Below are positions 6,148 through 15,193 of a stretch of 22,267 nt of DNA, one piece after another. Location of the stretch: NCBI GenBank assembly GCA_049315625.1, contig JBMOJU010000047.1, positions 1 to 22,267 of the forward strand. Direction: 5' to 3'. This stretch comes from Paracraurococcus sp049315625 (GTDB lineage Bacteria; Pseudomonadota; Alphaproteobacteria; Acetobacterales; Acetobacteraceae). The translations under genes were made by a program, and so were the position numbers. Within the stretch, counting starts at the first letter, position 1. The number at the start of each line of letters is the position of its first letter. A model generated the notes under the pieces. That model saw nothing but the letters and a program-made list of their open reading frames with translations, was not told where the DNA came from and searched no databases.

Positions 6148-6951
6148 TCAGAGGGAGTCGCGCAGAACCGTCCTTTGCAATTTGGGGACCGGATTGCGCT
6201 CCGCCAACAGGCGAAGCCCCTCTAGCGTGATATCGGGGTCGATTGTCTCGATCACGGTCGTGCCTTCGGCGAACAACGGCGCCAGGCCGCCGGTGGCGAC
6301 CACCTTCAGATGCGCCTCGTACTCCGCCTGGATTCGCCTGACGATGCCCTCGATCAACCCGACATAGCCCCAATAGATGCCGGACTGCATGGCGGCGACC
6401 GTATCACGTCCGATCACCGCCTGGGGACGCCCAATGCCGATTCGCGGCAAACGGGCCGCCGCCTGGTGCAGCGCCTGGAGCGAAAGGTTCACCCCGGGGG
6501 CAATGACCCCGCCCAGATAGGCACCGTCCTTGTCGACCACGTCGAATGTGGTGGCCGTGCCGAAATCGATGACGACCAGCGGCCCCGTGTAGTGGTGGTG
6601 GGAGGCGAGCGAGTTCAGCAGACGGTCGGCGCCCACCTCCTGCGGCCGGTCGACCTTGATCTCGAAACCCCAGTCGACCGCGGCGCGGGCGATCAGCGGC
6701 TCCACGTTGAACCATTCGCGCGACAACCGGCGCAGGTTGTACAGGGCCGCCGGGACCACCGTGCCGATGGCGCAGCGGTCGATCTCGGCGACCTTCAGCC
6801 CGGCATGCTGGAACAGCGCCAGCAGCCAGACGGCATATTCGTCCGACGTGCGGTCGGGACGGGTGGCGATCCGCCAGCGGCCGCGCCATTCGGTCCCGTC
6901 ATGGACGGCGAAGACGACATTGGTGTTCCCCGCATCGATGGCGAGCAGCAT
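6148..6951 (-). CDS. coaX: Type III pantothenate kinase
   Basis: Phosphorylates pantothenate, the first step of coenzyme A synthesis, in the cytoplasm. The 267-residue protein has the actin-like ATPase fold signatures of CoaX: N-terminal LLAIDAGNTNVVFAV with Asp6 in the phosphate-binding loop, VGADRLLN with catalytic Asp109, VIDFGTATTFDVVD (128-140), GGVIAPGVNLS, and the later ATGGLAPLF. The ATG at 6951 is fixed because the DAGNTN motif begins at residue 6, which forces a 53-nt out-of-frame overlap with the end of birA. No CoaA-type kinase is present in the window. The neighbours nuoN, birA and rnj are the usual ones in alphaproteobacteria. Confidence 0.95.
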   Translation of the reverse strand: MLLAIDAGNTNVVFAVHDGTEWRGRWRIATRPDRTSDEYAVWLLALFQHAGLKVAEIDRCAIGTVVPAALYNLRRLSREWFNVEPLIARAAVDWGFEIKVDRPQEVGADRLLNSLASHHHYTGPLVVIDFGTATTFDVVDKDGAYLGGVIAPGVNLSLQALHQAAARLPRIGIGRPQAVIGRDTVAAMQSGIYWGYVGLIEGIVRRIQAEYEAHLKVVATGGLAPLFAEGTTVIETIDPDITLEGLRLLAERNPVPKLQRTVLRDSL

Positions 6952-7720
6952 GACCTCTGCGTTCCCCCTGGGACAGGATCTCGCCGGCGGAAATGCTGCG
7001 CCGGGTCCCGTCGATATCCAGCAGCAGGCTGCCATCCCCGGCAAGACCCGCGAAGTGCCCGGGGCCGGCCAGGCCGCGGACGATGATCGCCTCCCCCTCG
7101 GCCGGGCCGAAGCGCCGCCAGGCGGCCCGGACGGGAGCGAAGCCCTCCGCCGCCGGCACCGAAGACCAGGCCGCCAGCCGGGCCAGCAGCGCGGCAGCGA
7201 AATCCTCCGGCATCATCGGCCGGCCGAGCGTGGTGGTCGGGCGGTCCGGCAGCGCCGGCGCCTGCGCCAGGTTCACCCCGAAGCCGAGCGTCAGCCAGGC
7301 GATGCCGCCGCACGGCGACAGCGCCGTCTCGGCCAGGATGCCGGCCGCCTTGGCGCCGCCGAGCAGCAGGTCGTTAGGCCATTTCAGCCGCAGCGCCGCC
7401 GGGTCGGGCACCAGTTCGGCCGCCGTCTCGGCCAGGGCGACGCCGGCCAGCAGGCTCCATTGCGGCGCCTCCCGCGCCGGGCCGGATGGCCGCAGCAGGA
7501 CCGAGAGAAAGAGGTTGCCCGGCGGCGAGGCCCAGGCGCGGCCGGCCCGGCCACGCCCCGCGGTCTGCTCGCGCGCGAGGATGGCGAGGCCCGGCGCCTC
7601 GCCCGCTTCCGCCCGCACCCGCAGCAGGTCCGAGGTGCTCGGCAGCGCCGCATGCACCTCGAGACGCCAGCCAGGCGGCAGGGCCGCGATGGCGGCCCCA
7701 CCCTGGCCGGAACCCCTCAC
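6899..7720 (-). CDS. birA: Biotin--[acetyl-CoA-carboxylase] ligase, catalytic domain only
   Basis: Attaches biotin to the biotin carboxyl carrier protein of acetyl-CoA carboxylase. The 273-residue product has the LPSTSDLL segment, the biotinyl-AMP loop GRGRAGRAW (55-63), KWPNDLLLGGAKAAGIL (113-129) and a C-terminal beta-barrel domain. There is no N-terminal DNA-binding domain, so it should be an enzyme only and not a repressor. I chose a GTG at 7720 that overlaps the nuoN stop as GTGA, the tightest coupling available; no ATG sits at a sensible place. The last 17 residues are read from DNA that also encodes the start of coaX, giving an odd Arg/His/Cys-rich tail (ARHRCGEHQCRLRRP). Confidence 0.9.
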   Translation of the reverse strand: MRGSGQGGAAIAALPPGWRLEVHAALPSTSDLLRVRAEAGEAPGLAILAREQTAGRGRAGRAWASPPGNLFLSVLLRPSGPAREAPQWSLLAGVALAETAAELVPDPAALRLKWPNDLLLGGAKAAGILAETALSPCGGIAWLTLGFGVNLAQAPALPDRPTTTLGRPMMPEDFAAALLARLAAWSSVPAAEGFAPVRAAWRRFGPAEGEAIIVRGLAGPGHFAGLAGDGSLLLDIDGTRRSISAGEILSQGERRGHAARHRCGEHQCRLRRP

Positions 7721-9138
7721 CCCAGCAGGGCCGCGGCGGCGGCCTGCGCCGCGGCCAGCATCGGCGCCGGCCACAGCGCGAACAGCGCGGTGAACAGGCC
7801 GGTGCCGGCCATCACCATGCTCAGGCTGGCCGGTGCGCGGTCGAGGCTGCCGACCGGCGCATCGAAGTACATCACCTTGACGATGCGCAGGTAGTAGTAG
7901 GCCGAGACCACGCTGGTCAGCACCCCGACCACGGCCAGGGTCCAGAAGCCGCCCTGCACCGCGGCGAGGAAGACGTAGAGCTTGCCGAAGAAGCCGGCGA
8001 GCGGCGGGATGCCCGCCATCGAGAACATGAACACGGCCATCCACATCGCCGTCACCGGATCGGTGCGGCCGAGCCCGGCGAGGTCGTCGATCCCCTCCAC
8101 CGACTTGCCCGCGCGACGCAGGGACACCAGCACCGCGAAGGTGCCGAGGTTCATGAAGACGTAGATCGCCATGTAGACCAGCAGGCCGCGCAATCCGATA
8201 TCGCTGCCGACGGCGAGGCCCATCAGCGCATAGCCGACATGGCCGATCGAGGAATAGGCCATCAGGCGCTTCAGGTTCTTCTGCCCGATCGCGGCGAAGC
8301 CGCCGAGGATCATCGAGCCCAACGAGACCAGCACGATCACCTGCTGCCACTGCGCGACGAGGTCGCCGAAGGGGCCGAGCAGCACGCGGGCCAGCAGCGC
8401 GATGGCGGCGACCTTGGGGGCGGAGGCGAAGAAGGCGGTGACCGGGGTCGGCGCGCCCTCGTAGACGTCCGGCGTCCACATGTGGAAGGGCACCGCCGAG
8501 ACCTTGAAGGCCAGGCCGGTGATGACGAAGACCACGCCGACGATGACGCCGGCGGAGACACCGTGCGGTTCGGAGAAGGCCTCGCCCAGCCGGTCGAAAT
8601 TCGTGGTGCCGGCGAAGCCGTAGACCAGCGAGCTGCCGTAGAGCAGCAGGCCGGAGGCGAGCGCCCCGAGCACGAAGTACTTGAGGCCCGCCTCGGCCGA
8701 GCGGCCGTTGTCGCGGTTGAAGGCGGCGAGGACATAGAGCGGCAGCGACAGCAGCTCGAGCCCCAGATAGAGCGAGAGCAGGTCATTGGCCGAGATCATG
8801 ACCATCGCGCCGAGCGTGGCAAACAGCATGAGCACGGGGAATTCGAACCGCGCCATGCCCTCGCGCTCGTTGAAGTCGAGCGAGAGCAGGATGCCGACGG
8901 CCGCCGCCGAGAGCGCCAGGAACTTCATGAAGCCGCTGAAGGCGTCCGCCACGTAGTGGCCGCCGAGGGCCGTGCCCTCCCCCTGGCCGAGCACCAGCAC
9001 GGCCGCCAGCAGCAGCGCGCCGACGCAGGCCATGGAGACCGGGAAGAAGGTCTCCTGCTTCGGGATCACGCCGGCGGCGAGGATGACGAGGCCGGAGACG
9101 GCGAGCACCAGCTCCGGCAGGGCAAGGGTCCAGGTCAT
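7717..9138 (-). CDS. nuoN: NADH-quinone oxidoreductase subunit N
   Basis: Membrane-arm antiporter-like subunit of complex I, one of three related proton-translocating subunits. The 473-residue protein is almost wholly hydrophobic, with about 14 predicted helices. It carries the conserved glutamate in LYLGLELLSLPLY (Glu128), the lysine in AGLKYFVLG (Lys153) and the HMWTPDVYEGAPTPVTAFF signature of the second half-channel. The ATG at 9138 (MTWTLALPEL) follows the nuoM stop by a few bases with GGGGA upstream; an in-frame ATG at 9183 would lie inside nuoM. It is the last nuo gene and runs straight into birA. Confidence 0.96.
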   Translation of the reverse strand: MTWTLALPELVLAVSGLVILAAGVIPKQETFFPVSMACVGALLLAAVLVLGQGEGTALGGHYVADAFSGFMKFLALSAAAVGILLSLDFNEREGMARFEFPVLMLFATLGAMVMISANDLLSLYLGLELLSLPLYVLAAFNRDNGRSAEAGLKYFVLGALASGLLLYGSSLVYGFAGTTNFDRLGEAFSEPHGVSAGVIVGVVFVITGLAFKVSAVPFHMWTPDVYEGAPTPVTAFFASAPKVAAIALLARVLLGPFGDLVAQWQQVIVLVSLGSMILGGFAAIGQKNLKRLMAYSSIGHVGYALMGLAVGSDIGLRGLLVYMAIYVFMNLGTFAVLVSLRRAGKSVEGIDDLAGLGRTDPVTAMWMAVFMFSMAGIPPLAGFFGKLYVFLAAVQGGFWTLAVVGVLTSVVSAYYYLRIVKVMYFDAPVGSLDRAPASLSMVMAGTGLFTALFALWPAPMLAAAQAAAAALLG

Positions 9139-9142
9139 CGGC

Positions 9143-10654
<1,512 letters not shown>

Positions 10655-10656
10655 TC

Positions 10657-12567
10657 TCAGCGCCCGATCAGGAAGAGGGAGACGAAGACGACGAGGCCGA
10701 TGATCATGGCGAAGGCATAATTCGCCACCCTCCCCGTCTGGATGCGGACCGCACCGCGCGAGACCTGCACGGCAAGGTCGGCCGCGCCGTTCGGCATGCC
10801 GTCGATAATGCGCGCATCGCCGGTCTTCCAGAAGAACGCGGCGAGACGGCGGGCCGGCTGGAGGAAGATCGCGTCGTAGAGCTCGTCGAAGTACCACTTG
10901 TTCAGCAGGAACAGGTAGACCCCGCGGAAGCGCGCCGCGAGCTGCGCCGGGATGCCAGGCGCGACCATATACAGGGCATAGGCCAGGGCGATGCCGCCCA
11001 CGCCCATCACGGTCGGCGCCAGCGGCACCCAGTCCGGCACCTCATGCATTGCGTGCAGGATGTGGTTGTTCGGCCCGTTGAAGATCGCGCCGTGCCAGAA
11101 ATCATGCGCGTGCTCCCCGATGAACAGGGGCGCGAAGATATACCCGGTCACCACCGCGCCCACCGCCAGCAGCAGCAGCGGCACCAGCATGACCAGCGGG
11201 CTTTCATGGACATGGTCCATGGTGTGCTGGTCCGCCCGCGGCGCGCCGTGGAAGGTCATGATCAGCAGGCGCCAGGAATAGAAGGCGGTCAGGAAGGCGG
11301 CGACCAGCCCCATGACGAAGGCGTAGAAGCCGACGCCGCTATGGCTGGCGAAGGCAGCTTCCAGGATCGCATCCTTGGAATAATAGCCGGCGAAGAAAGG
11401 GATACCGGCCAGCGCCAGGTTGCCGATCCACATCACCGCATAGGTGACGGGGATCTTGGTCCAGATGCCGCCCATCCGGCGCATGTCCTGCTCATCCGAC
11501 ATGGCGTGGATCACGCTGCCGGCCGAGAGGAACAGAAGCGCCTTGAAGAAGGCGTGGGTAAACAGGTGGAACATCGCCACCTCGTAGGCGCCCACCCCGG
11601 CGGCGAAGAACATGTAGCCAAGCTGCGAGCAGGTCGAATAGGCGATGACCCGCTTGATGTCGTTCTGCACGCAGCCGATGGTCGCGGCGAAGAAGGCGGT
11701 GCTGGCGCCGACCAGGGTGACGATGGACAGCGCGGTCGGCGCATATTCGAAGACCGGCGACATCCGACACACCAGGAAGACGCCGGCGGTCACCATGGTG
11801 GCCGCATGGATCAGCGCGGAGACCGGCGTCGGCCCCTCCATCGCGTCCGGCAGCCAGGTGTGCAGGCCGAGCTGGGCCGACTTGCCGCAGGCGCCGAGGA
11901 AGAGCAGCACCGCGATCAGCTCGATGGCATTGACGCCGAGGAAGCGGTCGCCCGTGTGTTCCGCGACCGACGCGAAGATGGTGGCGAATTCGATGCTGCC
12001 GAAGACATGGAAGGTCAGCGCCAGGCCGAGCATGAAGCACACGTCGCCCACGCGGTTGACGATGAAGGCCTTCATCGCCGCGCGGTTGGCGCTCTCGCGG
12101 TCGTACCAGTAGCCGATCAGCAGGTAGCTCGCCAGGCCGACACCCTCCCAGCCGAAGAACAGCTGGGCAAGGTTGTCGGCGGTCACCAGCATCAGCATCA
12201 TGAAGGTGAAGAGCGACAGGTAGGCGAAGAAGCGCGGCGGCGTCGCGTCATGCGACATGTAGCCGAGCGAGTAGATGTGGATCAGCGTCGAGATGAAGGT
12301 GACCATGGCCACCATGACGACGCTCAGCGTGTCGTAGCGGAGTGCCCAGGAGACCTCGAGCCCGCCGACATCCATCCAGGTCCAGATCGGCTGGACCGTG
12401 GGATGGCCGCCCAGCGCCACCTGGCCGAAGGCCAGCACGCCGCAGATGGCGGCGAGCACCATGCAGAGCACGGAGGCCCATTGCGCGAGCTTGTCGCCGA
12501 GCCAGCGGCCGAACAGGCCGCTGATGGTCGCCCCCAGCAGGGGGAAGAAGATGGCGCCGACGAACAT
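10657..12567 (-). CDS. nuoL: NADH-quinone oxidoreductase subunit L
   Basis: Distal antiporter-like subunit of complex I with the long lateral helix. The 636-residue length is typical. Visible signatures are Glu141 in FFGWEGVGLASYLLIG, Lys229 in GACGKSAQLGLHTWLPDAMEGP, SALIHAATMVTAGVFL and the FTHAFFKALLFLSAGSVIH stretch. The C-terminal part carries the amphipathic segment expected for the lateral helix (NKWYFDELYDAIF) and a final membrane anchor (YAFAMIIGLVVFVSLFL). The ATG at 12567 has GAGG just upstream and lies five bases after the nuoK stop. Confidence 0.97.
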   Translation of the reverse strand: MFVGAIFFPLLGATISGLFGRWLGDKLAQWASVLCMVLAAICGVLAFGQVALGGHPTVQPIWTWMDVGGLEVSWALRYDTLSVVMVAMVTFISTLIHIYSLGYMSHDATPPRFFAYLSLFTFMMLMLVTADNLAQLFFGWEGVGLASYLLIGYWYDRESANRAAMKAFIVNRVGDVCFMLGLALTFHVFGSIEFATIFASVAEHTGDRFLGVNAIELIAVLLFLGACGKSAQLGLHTWLPDAMEGPTPVSALIHAATMVTAGVFLVCRMSPVFEYAPTALSIVTLVGASTAFFAATIGCVQNDIKRVIAYSTCSQLGYMFFAAGVGAYEVAMFHLFTHAFFKALLFLSAGSVIHAMSDEQDMRRMGGIWTKIPVTYAVMWIGNLALAGIPFFAGYYSKDAILEAAFASHSGVGFYAFVMGLVAAFLTAFYSWRLLIMTFHGAPRADQHTMDHVHESPLVMLVPLLLLAVGAVVTGYIFAPLFIGEHAHDFWHGAIFNGPNNHILHAMHEVPDWVPLAPTVMGVGGIALAYALYMVAPGIPAQLAARFRGVYLFLLNKWYFDELYDAIFLQPARRLAAFFWKTGDARIIDGMPNGAADLAVQVSRGAVRIQTGRVANYAFAMIIGLVVFVSLFLIGR

Positions 12568-12572
12568 GGCCC

Positions 12573-12884
12573 TCAGCCCTTCAGGGTCGAGATATCCTCG
12601 ACCTCGATGCTGCCGCGGTTGCGGAAGTAGATGACGACGATGGCCAGGCCGATCGCCGCCTCGGCGGCCGCCACGGTCAGGACGAACATGGCGAAGATCT
12701 GCCCGGTCAGGTCATCCAGCCAGGCCGAGAAGGCGACAAAATTCAGATTCACCGAGAGCAGGATGAGCTCGACACTCATCAGGATGACGATGACGTTCTT
12801 CCGGTTGAGGAAGATGCCGAAGATGCCGAGCACGAGCAGGATCGCGCCGACGGTCAGGTAATGCGCCAGGCCGATGGTCAGCAT
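12573..12884 (-). CDS. nuoK: NADH-quinone oxidoreductase subunit K
   Basis: Small membrane subunit of complex I (related to MnhC/MrpC) with three helices in 103 residues. The two membrane glutamates central to proton transfer are present: Glu39 in LMSVELILLSVNLNFVAF and Glu75 in TVAAAEAAIGLAI. The start ATG shares one base with the nuoJ stop (TGATG), so translation is coupled. nuoL follows after five bases. Confidence 0.97.
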   Translation of the reverse strand: MLTIGLAHYLTVGAILLVLGIFGIFLNRKNVIVILMSVELILLSVNLNFVAFSAWLDDLTGQIFAMFVLTVAAAEAAIGLAIVVIYFRNRGSIEVEDISTLKG

Positions 12885-13576
12885 CAGTGGTGCCCCCCGT
12901 GGCCATGGCCGGCGTCGTGCGTGACCTTGGGCGCCTCGGCTTCCGGCTCCGGCGGGCGGCGGATGCCGAGCGCCTTGATGCCGGCGCCGGTCGGCACCTT
13001 CTCCAGGCTGATCGAGCCGCTGCGGGCGACCTGCGCGGCCACGTTCTGCCGGCGCGTGCCGGGCCGCTCGCGGTGGGTCAGCACGATGGCGCCGATCATG
13101 GCGACCAGCAGGATCAGGCCGGAGGCCTGAAAGGCGTAGACGTAGTCGGTATAGAGGATGCGGCCGATCGCCTCGGCGTTCGTGACCGTGGCGCCGGGAT
13201 TGGGCGAGAGCCGCAGATCATCCGCCTGGTCGGCGAAGGTCCAGCCGCCCAGCACCAGGACCAGTTCCAGGAACAGGATGCCGCCGACCACCGCGCCGAC
13301 CGGGGCGTAGCGCTGGAAGCCTTCGCGCAGCCGGGCGAAGTCGATGTCCAGCATCATGACGACGAACAGGAACAGCACCGCGACGGCGCCGACATAGACG
13401 ATGACCAGGATCATCGCCAGGAACTCGGCGCCGGCGATCAGGAACAGCGCCGAGGCGTTGAAGAAGGCGAGGATCAGGAACAGCACGCTGTGGACCGGAT
13501 TGCGCGCCGTGACCACCATGACCGCCGAGGCGATCAGGATGGCCGCGAAGAGATAGAAGGCGAGCGCGGCGATCAT
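12884..13576 (-). CDS. nuoJ: NADH-quinone oxidoreductase subunit J
   Basis: Membrane subunit of complex I with five predicted helices. Of its 230 residues, about the first 165 form the family core (ARNPVHSVLFLILAFFNASALFL and EFLAMILVIVYVGAVAVLFLFVVMMLD). The remainder is a charged, hydrophilic tail ending in a His-rich stretch (His220, 224, 226, 229, 230). The start at 13576 has GGAGG six bases upstream, one of the best ribosome-binding sites in the cluster. That fits its position after the 102-base nuoI-nuoJ gap, where it cannot rely on coupling. It overlaps nuoK by one base. Confidence 0.96.
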   Translation of the reverse strand: MIAALAFYLFAAILIASAVMVVTARNPVHSVLFLILAFFNASALFLIAGAEFLAMILVIVYVGAVAVLFLFVVMMLDIDFARLREGFQRYAPVGAVVGGILFLELVLVLGGWTFADQADDLRLSPNPGATVTNAEAIGRILYTDYVYAFQASGLILLVAMIGAIVLTHRERPGTRRQNVAAQVARSGSISLEKVPTGAGIKALGIRRPPEPEAEAPKVTHDAGHGHGGHH

Positions 13577-13648
13577 CGCGTGCCTCCAGGCCGTTGCTGC
13601 ATCATGGCATCGTCCGCTGTGGCGCTTGCGGGGCGCGGTAGACAGGAA

Positions 13649-13671
13649 CCGGGCCGCTTGCGGCGGCCCGG
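13649..13671 (-). other. Hairpin in the nuoI-nuoJ gap
   Basis: A 9-bp perfect stem of G/C pairs (13649-13657 with 13663-13671) around a 5-base loop, eight bases after the nuoI stop. No U-run follows on the minus strand. It sits in the only gap over 35 bases within the nuo cluster, so mRNA processing or partial attenuation is possible. Confidence 0.5.
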
Positions 13672-13678
13672 GGAACGC

Positions 13679-14167
13679 TCAGCGATAGGGGGCATCGAGT
13701 TCGAGCCGTTTGGCGAGTTCCGGTTCCCACCGGTCGCCATTCGCCAGGAGCCTGGTCTTGTCATAGAGCAGCTCCTCCCGCGTCTCGGTGCTGAACTCGA
13801 AATTCGGCCCCTCGACGATGGCATCGACCGGGCAGGCTTCCTCGCACATGCCGCAATAGATGCACTTCACCATGTCGATGTCGTAGCGCGTGGTGCGGCG
13901 GCTGCCATCCTCGCGCGGCTCGGCCTCGATGGTGATCGCCTGGGCCGGGCACACCGCCTCGCACAGCTTGCAGGCGATGCAGCGCTCCTCCCCATTCGGG
14001 TAGCGGCGCAGCGCGTGCTCCCCCTTGAAGCGGGGCGAGATCGGGCCCTTTTCGTAGGGGTAGTTGATGGTGACCTTGGGGCTGAAGAAGTACTTCAGGG
14101 TCAGCGCCATGCCCGAGACCAGCTCGGACAGCAGCATGGCACGGGCGGCGCGATCGAGATTGGCCAT
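13679..14167 (-). CDS. nuoI: NADH-quinone oxidoreductase subunit I
   Basis: Ferredoxin-like subunit (TYKY) of complex I that carries clusters N6a and N6b and passes electrons toward N2 in NuoB. The 162 residues contain two complete CxxCxxCxxxCP motifs: CIACKLCEAVCP (Cys63, 66, 69, 73) and CIYCGMCEEACP (Cys102, 105, 108, 112). I chose the second of two adjacent ATGs (14167) because it gives AAGGA a seven-base spacing and the usual family length; the first at 14170 adds one Met. It starts ten bases after the nuoH stop. Confidence 0.97.
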   Translation of the reverse strand: MANLDRAARAMLLSELVSGMALTLKYFFSPKVTINYPYEKGPISPRFKGEHALRRYPNGEERCIACKLCEAVCPAQAITIEAEPREDGSRRTTRYDIDMVKCIYCGMCEEACPVDAIVEGPNFEFSTETREELLYDKTRLLANGDRWEPELAKRLELDAPYR

Positions 14168-14177
14168 CATCCGTTCC

Positions 14178-15188
14178 TTACGCCGGCAGCCAGCCGGTCA
14201 GCTTGAGCACCGCGGCCGTCAGCACCAGCCAGAACAGGCTGAACGGCAGGAAGACCTTCCAGCCCAGCCGCATCAACTGGTCGTAGCGGTAGCGCGGGAA
14301 GGTCGCGCGGACCCAGATGAAGGTGAAGAGGCAGAGGCAGATCTTCAGCGCGAACCAGACCGGCCCGGGGATCCAGGTGAAGGGCTCGATCGCCACCGGC
14401 GGCAGCCAGCCCCCCAGGAAGAGGATGGTGGTCAGCGCCGACATCAGGATCATGTTGGCGTATTCGCCGAGGAAGAACAGCGCGAAGGACATCGAGCTGT
14501 ATTCGACGAAGAAGCCCGCCACCAACTCGGACTCGCCTTCCGGCAGGTCGAAGGGCGCCCGGTTCGTCTCCGCCAGCGTGCTGATGAAGAAGATGACGAA
14601 CATCGGGAAGAGCGGGATGAAGAACCAGACCTTGCTCTGCGCCCGCACCACATCCGACAGGTTGAGGCTGCCGACGCACATCAGCACGGTCACGATGACG
14701 AAGCCCATCGAGACCTCGTAGCTGACCATCTGCGCGGCCGAGCGCAGCGCGCCGAGGAAGGCGTATTTCGAATTCGACGCCCAGCCGGCGATGATCACGC
14801 CATAGACGCCGAGCGAGGAGATGGCGAAGAGATACAGCACGCCGACATTGATGTCGGCGATCGCCCAGCCATCGTTCACCGGGATCACCGCCCAGGCCAG
14901 CATCGCCAGCATGAACAGCAGCATCGGTGCCAGGATGAAGAGGAAACGGCTCGACCCCGAGGGGATGATCGTCTCCTTCATCAGCATCTTGATGGCGTCG
15001 GCGAAGGGCTGCAGCAGGCCGAAGGGGCCAACCACGTTGGGGCCCTTGCGCAGTTGCATCGCGCCCAGGACCTTGCGTTCGGCATAGGTCAGGTAGGCGA
15101 CCGAGAGCAGCACCGGCACCAGCAGCGCCAGCGTCTGCGCCACCGTGATGGCCAGGATGCCGATGGGGGAGGAGAGGAAGTCGTCCAT
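14178..15188 (-). CDS. nuoH: NADH-quinone oxidoreductase subunit H
   Basis: Membrane subunit joining the peripheral arm to the membrane arm, forming part of the quinone chamber. The 336-residue protein has about eight helices. It has the conserved AERKVLGAMQLRKGPNVVG loop (Glu37 onward), FADAIKMLMKE, an acidic loop around ETNRAPFDLPEGESELVAGF, and RATFPRYRYDQLMRLGWK near the C-terminus. The ATG at 15188 (MDDFLSSPIG) lies five bases after the nuoG TAG, with the Shine-Dalgarno formed by nuoG's last codons. Confidence 0.97.
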   Translation of the reverse strand: MDDFLSSPIGILAITVAQTLALLVPVLLSVAYLTYAERKVLGAMQLRKGPNVVGPFGLLQPFADAIKMLMKETIIPSGSSRFLFILAPMLLFMLAMLAWAVIPVNDGWAIADINVGVLYLFAISSLGVYGVIIAGWASNSKYAFLGALRSAAQMVSYEVSMGFVIVTVLMCVGSLNLSDVVRAQSKVWFFIPLFPMFVIFFISTLAETNRAPFDLPEGESELVAGFFVEYSSMSFALFFLGEYANMILMSALTTILFLGGWLPPVAIEPFTWIPGPVWFALKICLCLFTFIWVRATFPRYRYDQLMRLGWKVFLPFSLFWLVLTAAVLKLTGWLPA

Positions 15189-15193
15189 CGATC

